Positions 17,445 through 31,642 of a DNA stretch of 44,486 nucleotides are shown one piece after another. The notes under the pieces were generated by a model that worked only from the letters and a program-made list of their open reading frames with translations, had not been told where the DNA came from and did no database searches. The DNA lies in contig JASHRN010000096.1 of the NCBI GenBank assembly GCA_030037335.1, positions 1-44,486 on the forward strand, given 5' to 3'. Position 1 is the stretch's first letter. Every line of letters starts with the position of its first letter. The position numbers and the translations under genes were made by a program. The DNA comes from Candidatus Acidiferrales bacterium. GTDB lineage: Bacteria; Acidobacteriota; Terriglobia; Acidiferrales; UBA7541.

Positions 17445-17885
17445 ATGTCCGACGGCTCGAAAGACAAAGCCAATCTGAAAAAGATATTCAAGTTTTCATG
17501 GATTATCGTGGTGATTGCCGCGCTTGTTGTGGGCGGAATTTTTTATTCGCGCTGGCAGGAAAATCAGGACATTGAAGCCAAAGCAGCAGAGAAACAGCGG
17601 GAGCACGCGCGCGAAGTCGCGGAGGCTATGGGCGGAAGCAGCTTTGAAATTATGAATTTTTATGCCGCTCCGGGCGCGATTCATCGCGGCGATTCGACCG
17701 AAATTTGCTACGGCGTGTCCAACGCGAAAAGCGTGGAAATCGTTCCGAAGCTCCCCGAGGACACATGGCCTTCGCTCAGCCGCTGCATTGCCACCGAGCC
17801 AAAGAAGACCACAACCTATACACTCACGGCCGTCAATGATAAAGGTGAGAAAAAATCCGCCACGCTGACCATCGAAGTGCAATAA
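17445..17885 (+). CDS. Small membrane-anchored protein with Ig-like extracytoplasmic domain
   Basis: A 146-residue protein of unknown function, with GGGAGGGCGG ahead of the ATG. Residues 1-16 are charged and cytoplasmic. Residues ~17-35 form a single membrane helix (FSWIIVVIAALVVGGIFYS). A charged helical or coiled stretch follows to ~62 (DIEAKAAEKQREHAREVAEA), then a ~80-residue domain. That domain alternates beta segments and ends TTTYTLTAVNDKGEKKSATL, the kind of motif seen in bacterial Ig-like folds ('tYtltatd..G....a..tV.V'). Two cysteines (in EICYG and SRCIA) may form a disulfide across the sandwich. Its job is not known; pairing with the large secreted protein upstream suggests a joint envelope role (inference). 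Confidence 0.75.
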   Translation: MSDGSKDKANLKKIFKFSWIIVVIAALVVGGIFYSRWQENQDIEAKAAEKQREHAREVAEAMGGSSFEIMNFYAAPGAIHRGDSTEICYGVSNAKSVEIVPKLPEDTWPSLSRCIATEPKKTTTYTLTAVNDKGEKKSATLTIEVQ

Positions 17886-18037
17886 ACATCTGCAATAAAC
17901 ATTTCTTAGAGCGTAGCAAGGCAATACTGAGCAGCGTTTTGCTTGACTCGCGACGCGTGGGATTGGAAAATGCGCGCCGAGATCATTCAGCAATTCGCGC
18001 AGCTTTGAACGCACAGCGATCTCGCCGAGGCCAGCCG

Positions 18038-19870
18038 ATGCAGATACCCGCAACCGATCGCCGCAGCTTTCTCAGCGCCTGTTCCAAGCTAGGTCTTGCT
18101 GGAACGCTCTTTCCTGGCGTGCTTTGGGCTATGGCCGAGGGCGAACCGAAGAAAATCACTGTGGATATGATCAGCCAGGCCGCAGTAATCGCCGATGTGC
18201 CTATTCCTGACGAAGACCGCGAAATGATGCTGCGCAATTTGCAGGATTCCGTGAAGGGTTACGAAGACATTTACAACCTGCATATGGAGAATGGCGTGCA
18301 GCCTGCAATGATTTTCGATCCATTTGTCACGACCGACGCGAAATTTGAAAAAATCAAGCATCCCATGCGAATGTCGCCGTCGCTTCCGAGCCGCCCGGTT
18401 CCAAAACACATCGAAGATGTAGCATTCGCCACCGTGCGCGAACTGGCCGACCTGCTGCGCTCACGCAAAATTTCTTCCACGAACTTGACGCAAATGTATC
18501 TGGCGCGGCTGAAACGCTATAATCCGCTGCTTCTTTTTTACATAACGCTCACCGAAGATCGTGCTCTGGCGCAGGCTCGCGAAGCCGACCGAGACATTGC
18601 CGCGGGAAAATATCGAGGGCCTCTGCACGGCATTCCCTGGGGCGCGAAGGACCTGCTCGCCGTCAAGGGCTATCCAACCACATGGGGTGCCGCTCCGTAC
18701 AAAGACCAAATGATCGATGACGACGCAACAGTCGTAAAGCGCCTCGATGCCGCGGGCGCGGTCTTAGTTGCGAAGCTCACGCTTGGCGCTCTCGCGGAGG
18801 GCGATCACTGGTTCGGCGGCGTGACGCGCAATCCATGGAATCCGCAGCAAGGCTCGAGCGGCTCCTCCGCCGGCCCTGCTTCCGCGACGGCTGCGGGATG
18901 CGTCGGATTTGCTATCGGCTCCGAGACGCTTGGATCAATTTCGTCGCCGAGCACGCGATGCGGCTGCACGGGCCTGCGTCCGACTTTTGGGCACGTGCCG
19001 CGCACGGGTGCGATGGCGCTTTCGTGGAGCCAGGACAAGCTGGGGCCCATTTGCCGCGCCGTCGAAGACTGTGCGCTCGTGCTCGACGTGATTCAGGGTC
19101 CCGACGGCCAGGACCGCTCCGTTCAGCCTGCCGCTTTCAATTGGGATTCGCAGCAGGATTGGCGCAAGTTCCGTGTGGGCTTCCTCGAATCCGAATTCAA
19201 ATTCGACCGCACCGCTCTGGAAGAGCGCGTAAAGAATTTCCACGGAATCACCGATGCCGAAAGAGAGCAATTCATCGCCTCCGCAGAATACGACCAGAAA
19301 TTCAACGATGCGGCTCTTGCGGAATTGGGCAGAATGGGCGTGAAACTGACGCCTGTGGAGTTTCCCCAAATGCCTTACCAGCCGATGGTAACCATCCTGA
19401 ACGTTGAAGCGGCCGCGGCATTCGATGAGCTAACCCGCTCCGGTCGCGACAAGCTGATGGTCGAGCAGGGCCCGGGCGGATGGCCGGATACGTTCCGCTC
19501 GGCACGTTTTGTACCGGCTGTCGAATACGTCCAGGCAAACCGCGCTAAGTTCTTGGCAATGCAGGGGGTAGCAAAAGCGATAGAAGGCTATGACGTCATC
19601 GTCGCACCAACAAACGGCGAGCAGCTCACCGTCACCAATCTAACCGGCCACCCCGCACTCATTTTGCCGAATGGATTTCGCGGAGGCGATGCTCCTCCAG
19701 CCGGCAAGGGCCCTGATGGAATGGTAGGGAACTATGGCGGTCCAAATACGCCCGTTAGCCTTACTTTTCTGGGCCAGCTATACGGCGAAGCCAAGTTGCT
19801 TTGTCTCGCCCGCGGATATCAGAGTTCAACCAAGTTTCAGTTGCGCCATCCGCAATTGAGCTTAGGGTGA
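18038..19870 (+). CDS. Tat-exported amidase (amidase signature family)
   Basis: A 610-residue protein. The ATG at 18038 follows GAGG at correct spacing and gives a Tat signal with the twin Arg of DRRSFLSACSKLGLAG; an upstream in-frame start at 17939 (TTG) would only lengthen the leader. The amidase signature triad is intact: K204 in GIPWGAKDLLA, the cis-Ser S276 in GSSGSSAGPASATAAG and S300 in GSETLGSISSP, spaced 24 residues apart as in the family. Downstream LRPTFGHVPRTGAM is typical of GatA-like amidases. Around 150 residues precede the amidase core. It should hydrolyse an amide bond, possibly in the periplasm; the substrate is not known. It is not a tRNA amidotransferase subunit, because it is exported and no gatB or gatC lies nearby. 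Confidence 0.88.
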   Translation: MQIPATDRRSFLSACSKLGLAGTLFPGVLWAMAEGEPKKITVDMISQAAVIADVPIPDEDREMMLRNLQDSVKGYEDIYNLHMENGVQPAMIFDPFVTTDAKFEKIKHPMRMSPSLPSRPVPKHIEDVAFATVRELADLLRSRKISSTNLTQMYLARLKRYNPLLLFYITLTEDRALAQAREADRDIAAGKYRGPLHGIPWGAKDLLAVKGYPTTWGAAPYKDQMIDDDATVVKRLDAAGAVLVAKLTLGALAEGDHWFGGVTRNPWNPQQGSSGSSAGPASATAAGCVGFAIGSETLGSISSPSTRCGCTGLRPTFGHVPRTGAMALSWSQDKLGPICRAVEDCALVLDVIQGPDGQDRSVQPAAFNWDSQQDWRKFRVGFLESEFKFDRTALEERVKNFHGITDAEREQFIASAEYDQKFNDAALAELGRMGVKLTPVEFPQMPYQPMVTILNVEAAAAFDELTRSGRDKLMVEQGPGGWPDTFRSARFVPAVEYVQANRAKFLAMQGVAKAIEGYDVIVAPTNGEQLTVTNLTGHPALILPNGFRGGDAPPAGKGPDGMVGNYGGPNTPVSLTFLGQLYGEAKLLCLARGYQSSTKFQLRHPQLSLG

Positions 19871-19875
19871 GAGCG

Positions 19876-19908
19876 TTGGTAACTTCAAGCAGGTAATAGA
19901 ATTACCAA
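19876..19908. repeat. Overlapping inverted repeats downstream of the amidase gene
   Basis: GGTAAT (19892-19897), AGA, ATTACC (19901-19906) form a six-bp hairpin. The same right arm, as TTACCAA (19902-19908), can instead pair with TTGGTAA (19876-19882). The two structures are mutually exclusive. The site starts 6 bp after the amidase stop and 164 bp before the receiver gene. It could end the amidase transcript or be an operator. No T-run follows. Confidence 0.45.
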
Positions 19909-20071
19909 TCCATCCGTCTTGTAAGGATTTTCCCTCCGGTGAGCTAAGGGTTTTCCTGTATAGCGCTTCTCCTGCTTTTCCTATAGAACTTTCAAGGCGT
20001 TACTTGCGCTTTTTCTGCGCGACAGCATGTAGCAGTTCCGTTGCGGATTTTTCCCCTGTTGCCGGTGAGGG

Positions 20072-20521
20072 ATGGACCACACCCGCGTTCTGATTGTCGA
20101 TGACCATGAAATCTTCCGAAGGGGCCTTCGCTCCCTTCTCGAATCGCGTGGCGAATTCGATATCGTCGGCGAGTGCATCAACGGCTTGGAAGCAGTCGAC
20201 AGAGCTAGGGAATTACGGCCGGACATTATAGTGATGGACGTAAGCATGCCCCAGATGGACGGGCTCCAAGCTGCCCGCCTGATCCGCAATGAACAATCCG
20301 ACACTAAGATCATAATCCTCAGTCAGCACGATTCCGCACAAATGCTCTCCGCAGCTCTTGAGGCCGGCGCGAGCGCCTATGTAACGAAATCGCAAGTAGC
20401 CCGCTCGCTCTTCAGCGCTCTGGAAGCAGTTCTCCAGGGCAAGCCGTTCTCATGGAACGGGGGGAACGGCGGTGAGGGTCGGTTCAACCCTACACCTACA
20501 GCAAAGTCTGAAGCCAAGTAG
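20072..20521 (+). CDS. Stand-alone response-regulator receiver protein
   Basis: A 149-residue CheY/NarL-type receiver. [13 protein letters not shown] has the acidic pair (D10, D11). D56 in [14 protein letters not shown] is the phosphoacceptor, S84 in IIILSQHD occupies the switch Thr/Ser place, and K105 in SAYVTKSQ is the conserved lysine. The sequence is closest in type to NarL/FixJ receivers, but no LuxR-type HTH follows. The tail after ~122 is Gly/Asn/Pro-rich ([12 protein letters not shown]) and looks disordered. It probably serves as a phosphate shuttle or protein-binding output for the giant kinase that starts 20 bp downstream. The ribosome site GGTGAGGG abuts the ATG unusually closely, so expression may be low or the start leaky (inference). 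Confidence 0.87.
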   Translation: MDHTRVLIVDDHEIFRRGLRSLLESRGEFDIVGECINGLEAVDRARELRPDIIVMDVSMPQMDGLQAARLIRNEQSDTKIIILSQHDSAQMLSAALEAGASAYVTKSQVARSLFSALEAVLQGKPFSWNGGNGGEGRFNPTPTAKSEAK

Positions 20522-20541
20522 TTGTTCTTCTGGAGATTTCT

Positions 20542-26844
<6,303 letters not shown>

Positions 26845-26870
26845 GTGCTCCCTATGCCGGCGGCCAACGA

Positions 26871-27983
26871 ATGACACCACATGAAAAAGTAAACATTTTG
26901 ATGGTGGATGATCAGCCTGCGAAGTTGCTTACTTACGAAGCGATTCTTGCCGAGCTGGATGAAAATCTCATCAAAGCCAATTCAGGCAAAGAGGCGCTCG
27001 AGCAGTTGCTCAAAAATGATATTGCCGTCGTTCTGTTGGACGTCAGCATGCCTGAGCTCGACGGCTTCGAGCTCGCCGACATGATTCGCCAGCACCCTCG
27101 TTTTCAAAAAGTCGCCATCATTTTCATCTCCGCCGTGCATCTGACCGATCTCGATCGTCTGAAGGGATACGAACGCGGCGCCGTCGATTACATTTCCGTT
27201 CCTGTGAATCCTGAATTGCTACGCGCCAAAGTGAGTATTTTTGCCGAGCTGCACCGCAATGCGCTGCAACTTGAAGCGCTGAATTCTGAGTTGCGCTCTC
27301 TTTCCGCCAGTATTATCGCCGCGCAGGATGAGGAGCGACGCCGCATAGCGCGTGAGCTGCACGACAGTCTCGGCCAGGATCTTGCCGCGGCAAAAATGAT
27401 CCTCGACGGAGTTGGCAGTGAGGGCACATCGCCTTCCGCCGCTGGACGCGCTGCCATTGAAGCCTCGTCCATTATCGATCACGCTATCCAGCAGGTTCGC
27501 AGCATGTCCCATCTGTTGCACCCTCCGATGCTGGACGAAGTGGGCTTGTCCTCCGCCCTGCAGTGGTATCTCGACGGTCTCAACAAGCGCAGCGGCATCG
27601 AAGTTCATCTCGATATTGAGCCCAAGGACTTTCCTCGATTAACACCGGACGTAGAAAAAGCTGTCTTTCGCGTTATTCAGGAGGCACTCACGAATGTTTT
27701 TCGTCATTCGAAGGCGAGCAAGACATCGGTCACGCTGACAAAAAGAGATGGGCAAGTTAGCTGCACGGTGAGAGATGATGGCGTGGGCATCACAGCGGCC
27801 ACGGCTGAATTTCGTGCGGGAAGCATCGGCGTGGGCATCGCCGGAATGCGCCAGCGCGTCAAGGAGCTTTCCGGTGAATTCCGCCTTAGCAACATTTCGC
27901 CGGGGACTGCCGTTTATTTTACGATCCCCATTCGATCTCTCGTCTCGGAAGATCGCATGCTCTCCTTCAATTCCCGCTCCTGA
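26871..27983 (+). CDS. Receiver - NarL-type histidine kinase fusion (REC-HisKA_3-HATPase)
   Basis: A 370-residue soluble protein. Residues 1-125 are a receiver: ILMVDDQPAKLL, phosphoacceptor D57 in VVLLDVSMPELDG, and a Pro-preceded region VDYISVPVNP where Val replaces the conserved Lys. A coiled linker (LEALNSELRSLSASIIAAQDEE) leads to a HisKA_3 domain with phosphoacceptor H164 in RRRIARELHDSLGQDL and a HATPase with NVFRHSKAS and VRDDGVGI. The order receiver-then-kinase suggests that phosphate from the giant hybrid kinase, 26 bp upstream, controls this kinase, which then phosphorylates another regulator (inference). No LuxR-type regulator follows; the nearest cognate candidate in the window is the NarL-type regulator at 43216. 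Confidence 0.9.
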   Translation: MTPHEKVNILMVDDQPAKLLTYEAILAELDENLIKANSGKEALEQLLKNDIAVVLLDVSMPELDGFELADMIRQHPRFQKVAIIFISAVHLTDLDRLKGYERGAVDYISVPVNPELLRAKVSIFAELHRNALQLEALNSELRSLSASIIAAQDEERRRIARELHDSLGQDLAAAKMILDGVGSEGTSPSAAGRAAIEASSIIDHAIQQVRSMSHLLHPPMLDEVGLSSALQWYLDGLNKRSGIEVHLDIEPKDFPRLTPDVEKAVFRVIQEALTNVFRHSKASKTSVTLTKRDGQVSCTVRDDGVGITAATAEFRAGSIGVGIAGMRQRVKELSGEFRLSNISPGTAVYFTIPIRSLVSEDRMLSFNSRS

Positions 27984-28009
27984 CGCCCCCCGCTTTAAGC
28001 GTCTTTTTT
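27982..28009 (+). terminator. Probable intrinsic terminator of the signalling operon
   Basis: The compact stem CGCT-TTA-AGCG (27991-28001), or alternatively GACGC (27982-27986) with GCGTC (27999-28003), is followed by a run of six T at 28004-28009. It begins at the stop codon of the receiver-kinase gene and lies between convergent genes. The stem is short, so strength is uncertain. Confidence 0.5.
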
Positions 28010-28920
28010 CATTCCCAGCCCGGCCGTGAATGACGGAACATGGATCGCAAATCGAATCCCACCGTCAATGTGACTGAATCCGAATCGAATTCAATGCTGT
28101 GCACATAGCCGATTTCAGTGTAGAGATATCGAGTTGGAATCATTCGTATCCAAGCCGAGTAACCGTGATCGTTGGTTGCCTCTGACAGCGCATTTGCCGC
28201 CGTCGGGAAAAGAAACGTATTCGTTACCGCGACTCCGTTGACAAATGCCTTTTGTGTGCCGGAAGGAACAACTTCATAAAACGAGCCGCCGACTCCGAAA
28301 CCCCGGTATATCTGGAAGTCCATTCCCGCTTCGCCATCCGCCACAAAGCCCAGTGTCCTGAAATTATCAGCCAAACGATACGGCTGTGACAGCAGTTGAG
28401 TGTTTAAGATTCCGTTTGCGATGCCCGCATTCAGAAATGGCGTCACGTGCCCAATCGGTTTGTCAAAATGGTTGAACCAATCCACGCCAAGATCGCCAGT
28501 CGAAAACGAGCCGGTTTCATAGTAGGGAACAGAAACAGTCACTGCCGTATCATAGTCCAGGACGTGGTTGTTGAATGTTAGGCGCAGGTCCCAGTATGGG
28601 TCGCCAAGCTGGTCTTGCCAGCCATAAGGCTGACCTTGCAGCGGAGGCGTCATGTGAGTGAAGTAAACCGGAATTCCCACGTCCGTTCCGATGTAACGAT
28701 TGAAGTCATAGCCAATATCGCTGTCGAGCACGAGGAACTGTCCCTGGCTGCTCGCGCTTCCGCGAAATTCCTCGTAAATATCAAAGCCCTTCTGTGGCGT
28801 GTAGACCGGTGTTTCCGGCGATTGCGCGAACGCAACTGGCCCAATAGCCAATAACAATAAAAGTGCAACACCACTCGCCTGTATCCATCGACGCACCAGC
28901 CCTTGTCTACTTGTTCTCAC
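28009..28920 (-). CDS. Exported beta-barrel-like outer membrane protein, unknown function
   Basis: A 303-residue protein with a GTG start at 28920 (GGAGAG upstream) and a signal peptide: charged RTSRQGLVRRW, hydrophobic ASGVALLLLLAIGPVAFA, cleavage before QSPE. The mature part has alternating aromatic and polar residues in strand-sized pieces (QFLVLDSDIGYDFNRYIGTD, LDYDTAVTVSVPYYETGSF, SVTLTVGFDLRSMF), as in small outer-membrane barrels of the transporter/porin type. I cannot assign a substrate. The gene stop is within 26 bp of the convergent kinase gene. The strand-rich C-terminus ends in a polar tail (HSRPGWE) instead of the terminal Phe or Tyr of classic barrels, so barrel assembly is an inference. 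Confidence 0.7.
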   Translation of the reverse strand: MRTSRQGLVRRWIQASGVALLLLLAIGPVAFAQSPETPVYTPQKGFDIYEEFRGSASSQGQFLVLDSDIGYDFNRYIGTDVGIPVYFTHMTPPLQGQPYGWQDQLGDPYWDLRLTFNNHVLDYDTAVTVSVPYYETGSFSTGDLGVDWFNHFDKPIGHVTPFLNAGIANGILNTQLLSQPYRLADNFRTLGFVADGEAGMDFQIYRGFGVGGSFYEVVPSGTQKAFVNGVAVTNTFLFPTAANALSEATNDHGYSAWIRMIPTRYLYTEIGYVHSIEFDSDSVTLTVGFDLRSMFRHSRPGWE

Positions 28921-28997
28921 GGTATTCTCTCCGTCTCTCTCTGACTTACTGGGCGCGGGATTCTTTTCGCTGAAAAGGAGACTTCTTTGAGTGTGAA

Positions 28998-29021
28998 CAG
29001 GGAGGCCTTTTGGCCTCCCTG
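28998..29021 (-). terminator. Strong hairpin downstream of the repeat protein gene
   Basis: CAGGGAGGCC (28998-29007) pairs perfectly with its complement at 29012-29021 around a TTTT loop, a ten-bp GC-rich stem. It lies 18 bp after the stop of the minus-strand gene that ends at 29040. On the minus strand it is followed by TTCACACTC rather than a T-run, so it may be a weak intrinsic terminator or a 3'-end stabiliser. Confidence 0.55.
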
Positions 29022-29039
29022 TCCTCCAACGTGGCTACC

Positions 29040-31193
29040 CTACTGCTCGTGAGTGGTTGCCCGCTCTTGCACTTTGGTCTTTTGCTGTACTTGCTGGTCT
29101 TTGTATTCCTCGTGGAACTTCATTTGTTCCTGCATGAACGCTGAAGGATTCGTGTTCACAGCCTCCTCAAGCTGAGGATTCTTGTTCATCAGTTCCTTCA
29201 GGTCCTTGTGATGGTCCAGGTAGTTGGCATCTTTCATGCGGTCAGGATTCTTCTGCAGGTCCTTGGCTACGCTTCGATGTGTGCTGAAATACACGTCCAT
29301 CTGGCGTTCCGCTTCGAAATGCTGCTCACGGTACCAGAAGCCACGAGGGTCGGTCTGGAACTGATCGTTTACCCCAGGATTCTTGTCGAAAAAGTGCTTC
29401 AAATCCTTGTGATGATCAAGGAAAGCTGCATCTTTCACGTTCGCGGGGTTTTGATCCAGGTCCTTCGCAACTTTTTTATGCGCATTCAGGAAATCATCCA
29501 TCTGCGCGCAGGCGTCGAAGGAGCTCTCCTGGCGCATGAACGATGACGGATTGCTCATGAACTGCTCTCGCACCTCGGGGTTCTTCTTCAGGAATGCTTG
29601 AAGGTCCTTGTGGTGTGAGAGATAGTCGCTGTCGTTGATGCGCGCTGGATACGCGTTTAGTTCACGGGCTTCATCTGGATGCTTGTCAAGGTAAGCGTCC
29701 ATTGTCGCCACTTGACCCGAACCATTTCCGTGCGTTGCGAACTGGCTCTCTCTCTGCATGAAATAGGACGGATTTTCCGTGAACTCTTCTCGTATCTGCG
29801 GATTGGCGTCCAAGAACGCCCGTAGCTGCGAATGGTCGTCCAGGTACTTCACATTGTTGATGAGCGAGGGATTGCTCTGTAACTGCTTCTCGATGTCTGG
29901 GTGAGAAGAAAGGAACTGATCCATCTTTGCTACTTCGCCTTGAGTCAAATCCGGATTCGGATTTCGGCCACCGTTGGGATAGCCGGCGTTAGCGTATTGG
30001 CCTCGGTCGCGTATGTTGTCTTGGAAGCGAACTTCCAGGGTCATGAAGGCCGAGGGATTACGGTCAAACGCCTGCTTTATTTCCGGGTGGCTGTTCAGGA
30101 AATCTTGCAGTTGGGAATGCTCACTCAGGTAATTCTGATTCTCGATAAGCGACGGGTTGGATGTAAGCGCTTGTGCGATCTCCGGGTGCGATTGTAAAAA
30201 TCGCCCCATCTCGGCCAATTCCCGGCGGAACCTGAACCAGTCTCGGAATTGAGGCCGGTCTCTGTCCATATCCTGGCGGAAGCCCGGATGGGAATCGCAG
30301 AAATTCTTGAAGTCTTGATGCTGCTCAAGGAAGTTCTGATCGTAAATAAGATCGGGATTTGCCCGCAGCGCGGCAGCAATATCCGGGTGCGCATCAAGGA
30401 ACTGATCGAGCGCAGCCCAGTCTGCCCAGTGGATATTCTGCTCTTGAAAGCGGCCCTGTCCTTGATCCTGCATCTGCGATTGGGTTGAGCTTGTGCGGTA
30501 CTGCGCTGAAACCTGGTTTTGATCCCCATTTCTATTTCTGTCCGCATTCTGATTCGGGTTATAGGGACTCGGATTACCGTTGTGCATGCCGTATTGACCG
30601 TTCATCCCTTCTTGAAAGCGAACCTCAAGACGCAGGAAGAACGCAGGATGGTTCTCAAATGCCTCTCGGACCTGCGGATGGCCATTGAGGAAATCTTGCA
30701 GCTCGGTATGCTGGCTCAGGTAGTTTTGATCATCGATCAGTCTTGGATTTGCCTCAAGCTGCTGCTCCATCTCGGGCTGCCTGGTGAAAAAAGTCTTCAT
30801 AGTCCGCAGGTCCCTGCGAATAACGAACCAGCGCCGGAACTGGGCCCGGTTTTGATCCATATCCTGCCGAATGCCTGGATGACCGTCGCAGAAAACCTTT
30901 AGGTCATTGTGCTGACCGAGGAAATTTTGGTCATAGATAAGGTCTGGATTGGCTCGGAGCGCGGCGTCGATGTCGGGGTGCGCATCGAGAAACTGATCGA
31001 GCGCGACCCAGTCGTTCCAGTGCATTTGCATCTGGCCTTGGTCCTGCATCTGACCCTGCGCTTGAACCTGATTTCCGGTTTGGGAAGCGCTCCCGCTTTG
31101 CTGCGCCCACGTCACACCAGAAACGCAGCTAAACGCCACCAACGTCCCGCCGATGAGTACATAGCGGTGCAGGTGCTTAGCATCAAATCGCAT
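29040..31193 (-). CDS. Exported protein of eight ~65-residue His-Pro/Asn-Pro repeats, unknown function
   Basis: A 717-residue protein. I used ATG 31193 because GAGGAGG stands just upstream; an upstream start at 31265 would place a polar leader in front of the signal peptide. The signal is KHLHRYVLIGGTLVAFSC.. to GVTWAQ. The mature chain holds eight related units with the pattern MDQFL..HPDI...L..NPSLI.D..YL..H..L..FL..NP.., each apparently three short helices. Units 1+2 and 3+4 form a larger duplicated pair separated by Gln/Asn-rich linkers (QVQAQGQMQDQGQ; TQSQMQDQGQGRFQEQ). The mature chain lacks an obvious catalytic motif, is highly charged and looks periplasmic or secreted. The family is unknown to me; it could be a scaffold or adhesive protein (inference). 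Confidence 0.8.
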   Translation of the reverse strand: MRFDAKHLHRYVLIGGTLVAFSCVSGVTWAQQSGSASQTGNQVQAQGQMQDQGQMQMHWNDWVALDQFLDAHPDIDAALRANPDLIYDQNFLGQHNDLKVFCDGHPGIRQDMDQNRAQFRRWFVIRRDLRTMKTFFTRQPEMEQQLEANPRLIDDQNYLSQHTELQDFLNGHPQVREAFENHPAFFLRLEVRFQEGMNGQYGMHNGNPSPYNPNQNADRNRNGDQNQVSAQYRTSSTQSQMQDQGQGRFQEQNIHWADWAALDQFLDAHPDIAAALRANPDLIYDQNFLEQHQDFKNFCDSHPGFRQDMDRDRPQFRDWFRFRRELAEMGRFLQSHPEIAQALTSNPSLIENQNYLSEHSQLQDFLNSHPEIKQAFDRNPSAFMTLEVRFQDNIRDRGQYANAGYPNGGRNPNPDLTQGEVAKMDQFLSSHPDIEKQLQSNPSLINNVKYLDDHSQLRAFLDANPQIREEFTENPSYFMQRESQFATHGNGSGQVATMDAYLDKHPDEARELNAYPARINDSDYLSHHKDLQAFLKKNPEVREQFMSNPSSFMRQESSFDACAQMDDFLNAHKKVAKDLDQNPANVKDAAFLDHHKDLKHFFDKNPGVNDQFQTDPRGFWYREQHFEAERQMDVYFSTHRSVAKDLQKNPDRMKDANYLDHHKDLKELMNKNPQLEEAVNTNPSAFMQEQMKFHEEYKDQQVQQKTKVQERATTHEQ
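29110..31010 (-). repeat. Eight tandem ~65-residue protein repeats in the exported protein gene
   Basis: The units begin with a MDQFL-like helix followed by HPD/HPE, and recur about every 190-220 bp from ~31010 down to ~29110. The first two units and the next two form a super-repeat offset by about 591 bp (compare 30991-31020 with 30400-30420). Nucleotide similarity between those pairs is high but not perfect, so the duplication is older than that in the poly-HAMP gene. Confidence 0.75.
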
Positions 31194-31642
31194 TGCTTCC
31201 TCCTCGATTTCTAAATTGACTTGCTCGCTGGGCGCTGGCTGGGATTCGCTGAACGCAAACTTCAATCAGCGGAATTCTTTTTGAGGGGCTGGGCGAAACT
31301 GAGAAGGGCGCCCGGCTCCTTTCGTCAAAATTGCGTACGAGTCTCGTTTGTATCGCACGTTCACTGCGAGATGCCGCAAACTGCTTGCCAAAGACCTAAA
31401 GCAGGCTGTTTCAATAAGATAGGCTTGCTCAGTACACCGAATGTGCGACTCTTCCTCAGGCGTATAATTTTCTTCCCATTGAGCATTCCTTTCATAGCCT
31501 GGTAAGCCGCCCCTCATCCGTTTTCTCCACATTCTGCAGACCTACCCATTGAAATCTGCCCCGCTGATTGACGCCTATCGCGCCGCTCTGCTAACTTGGC
31601 TGGTTCAAATCATCATTGCGCGAAAATTCGCGGAGGCTCCTC
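31194..31642. other. Intergenic region between divergent repeat-protein and aldehyde dehydrogenase genes
   Basis: About 450 bp without a credible gene; the short frames here look like chance. The GAGGAGG ribosome site of the minus-strand gene lies just after its start (near 31200). TATAAT at 31463-31468 is a perfect -10 hexamer on the plus strand, but no good -35 box stands 17 bp upstream. It would give a leader of ~170 nt before the aldehyde dehydrogenase ATG. Nothing else recognisable. Confidence 0.4.
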
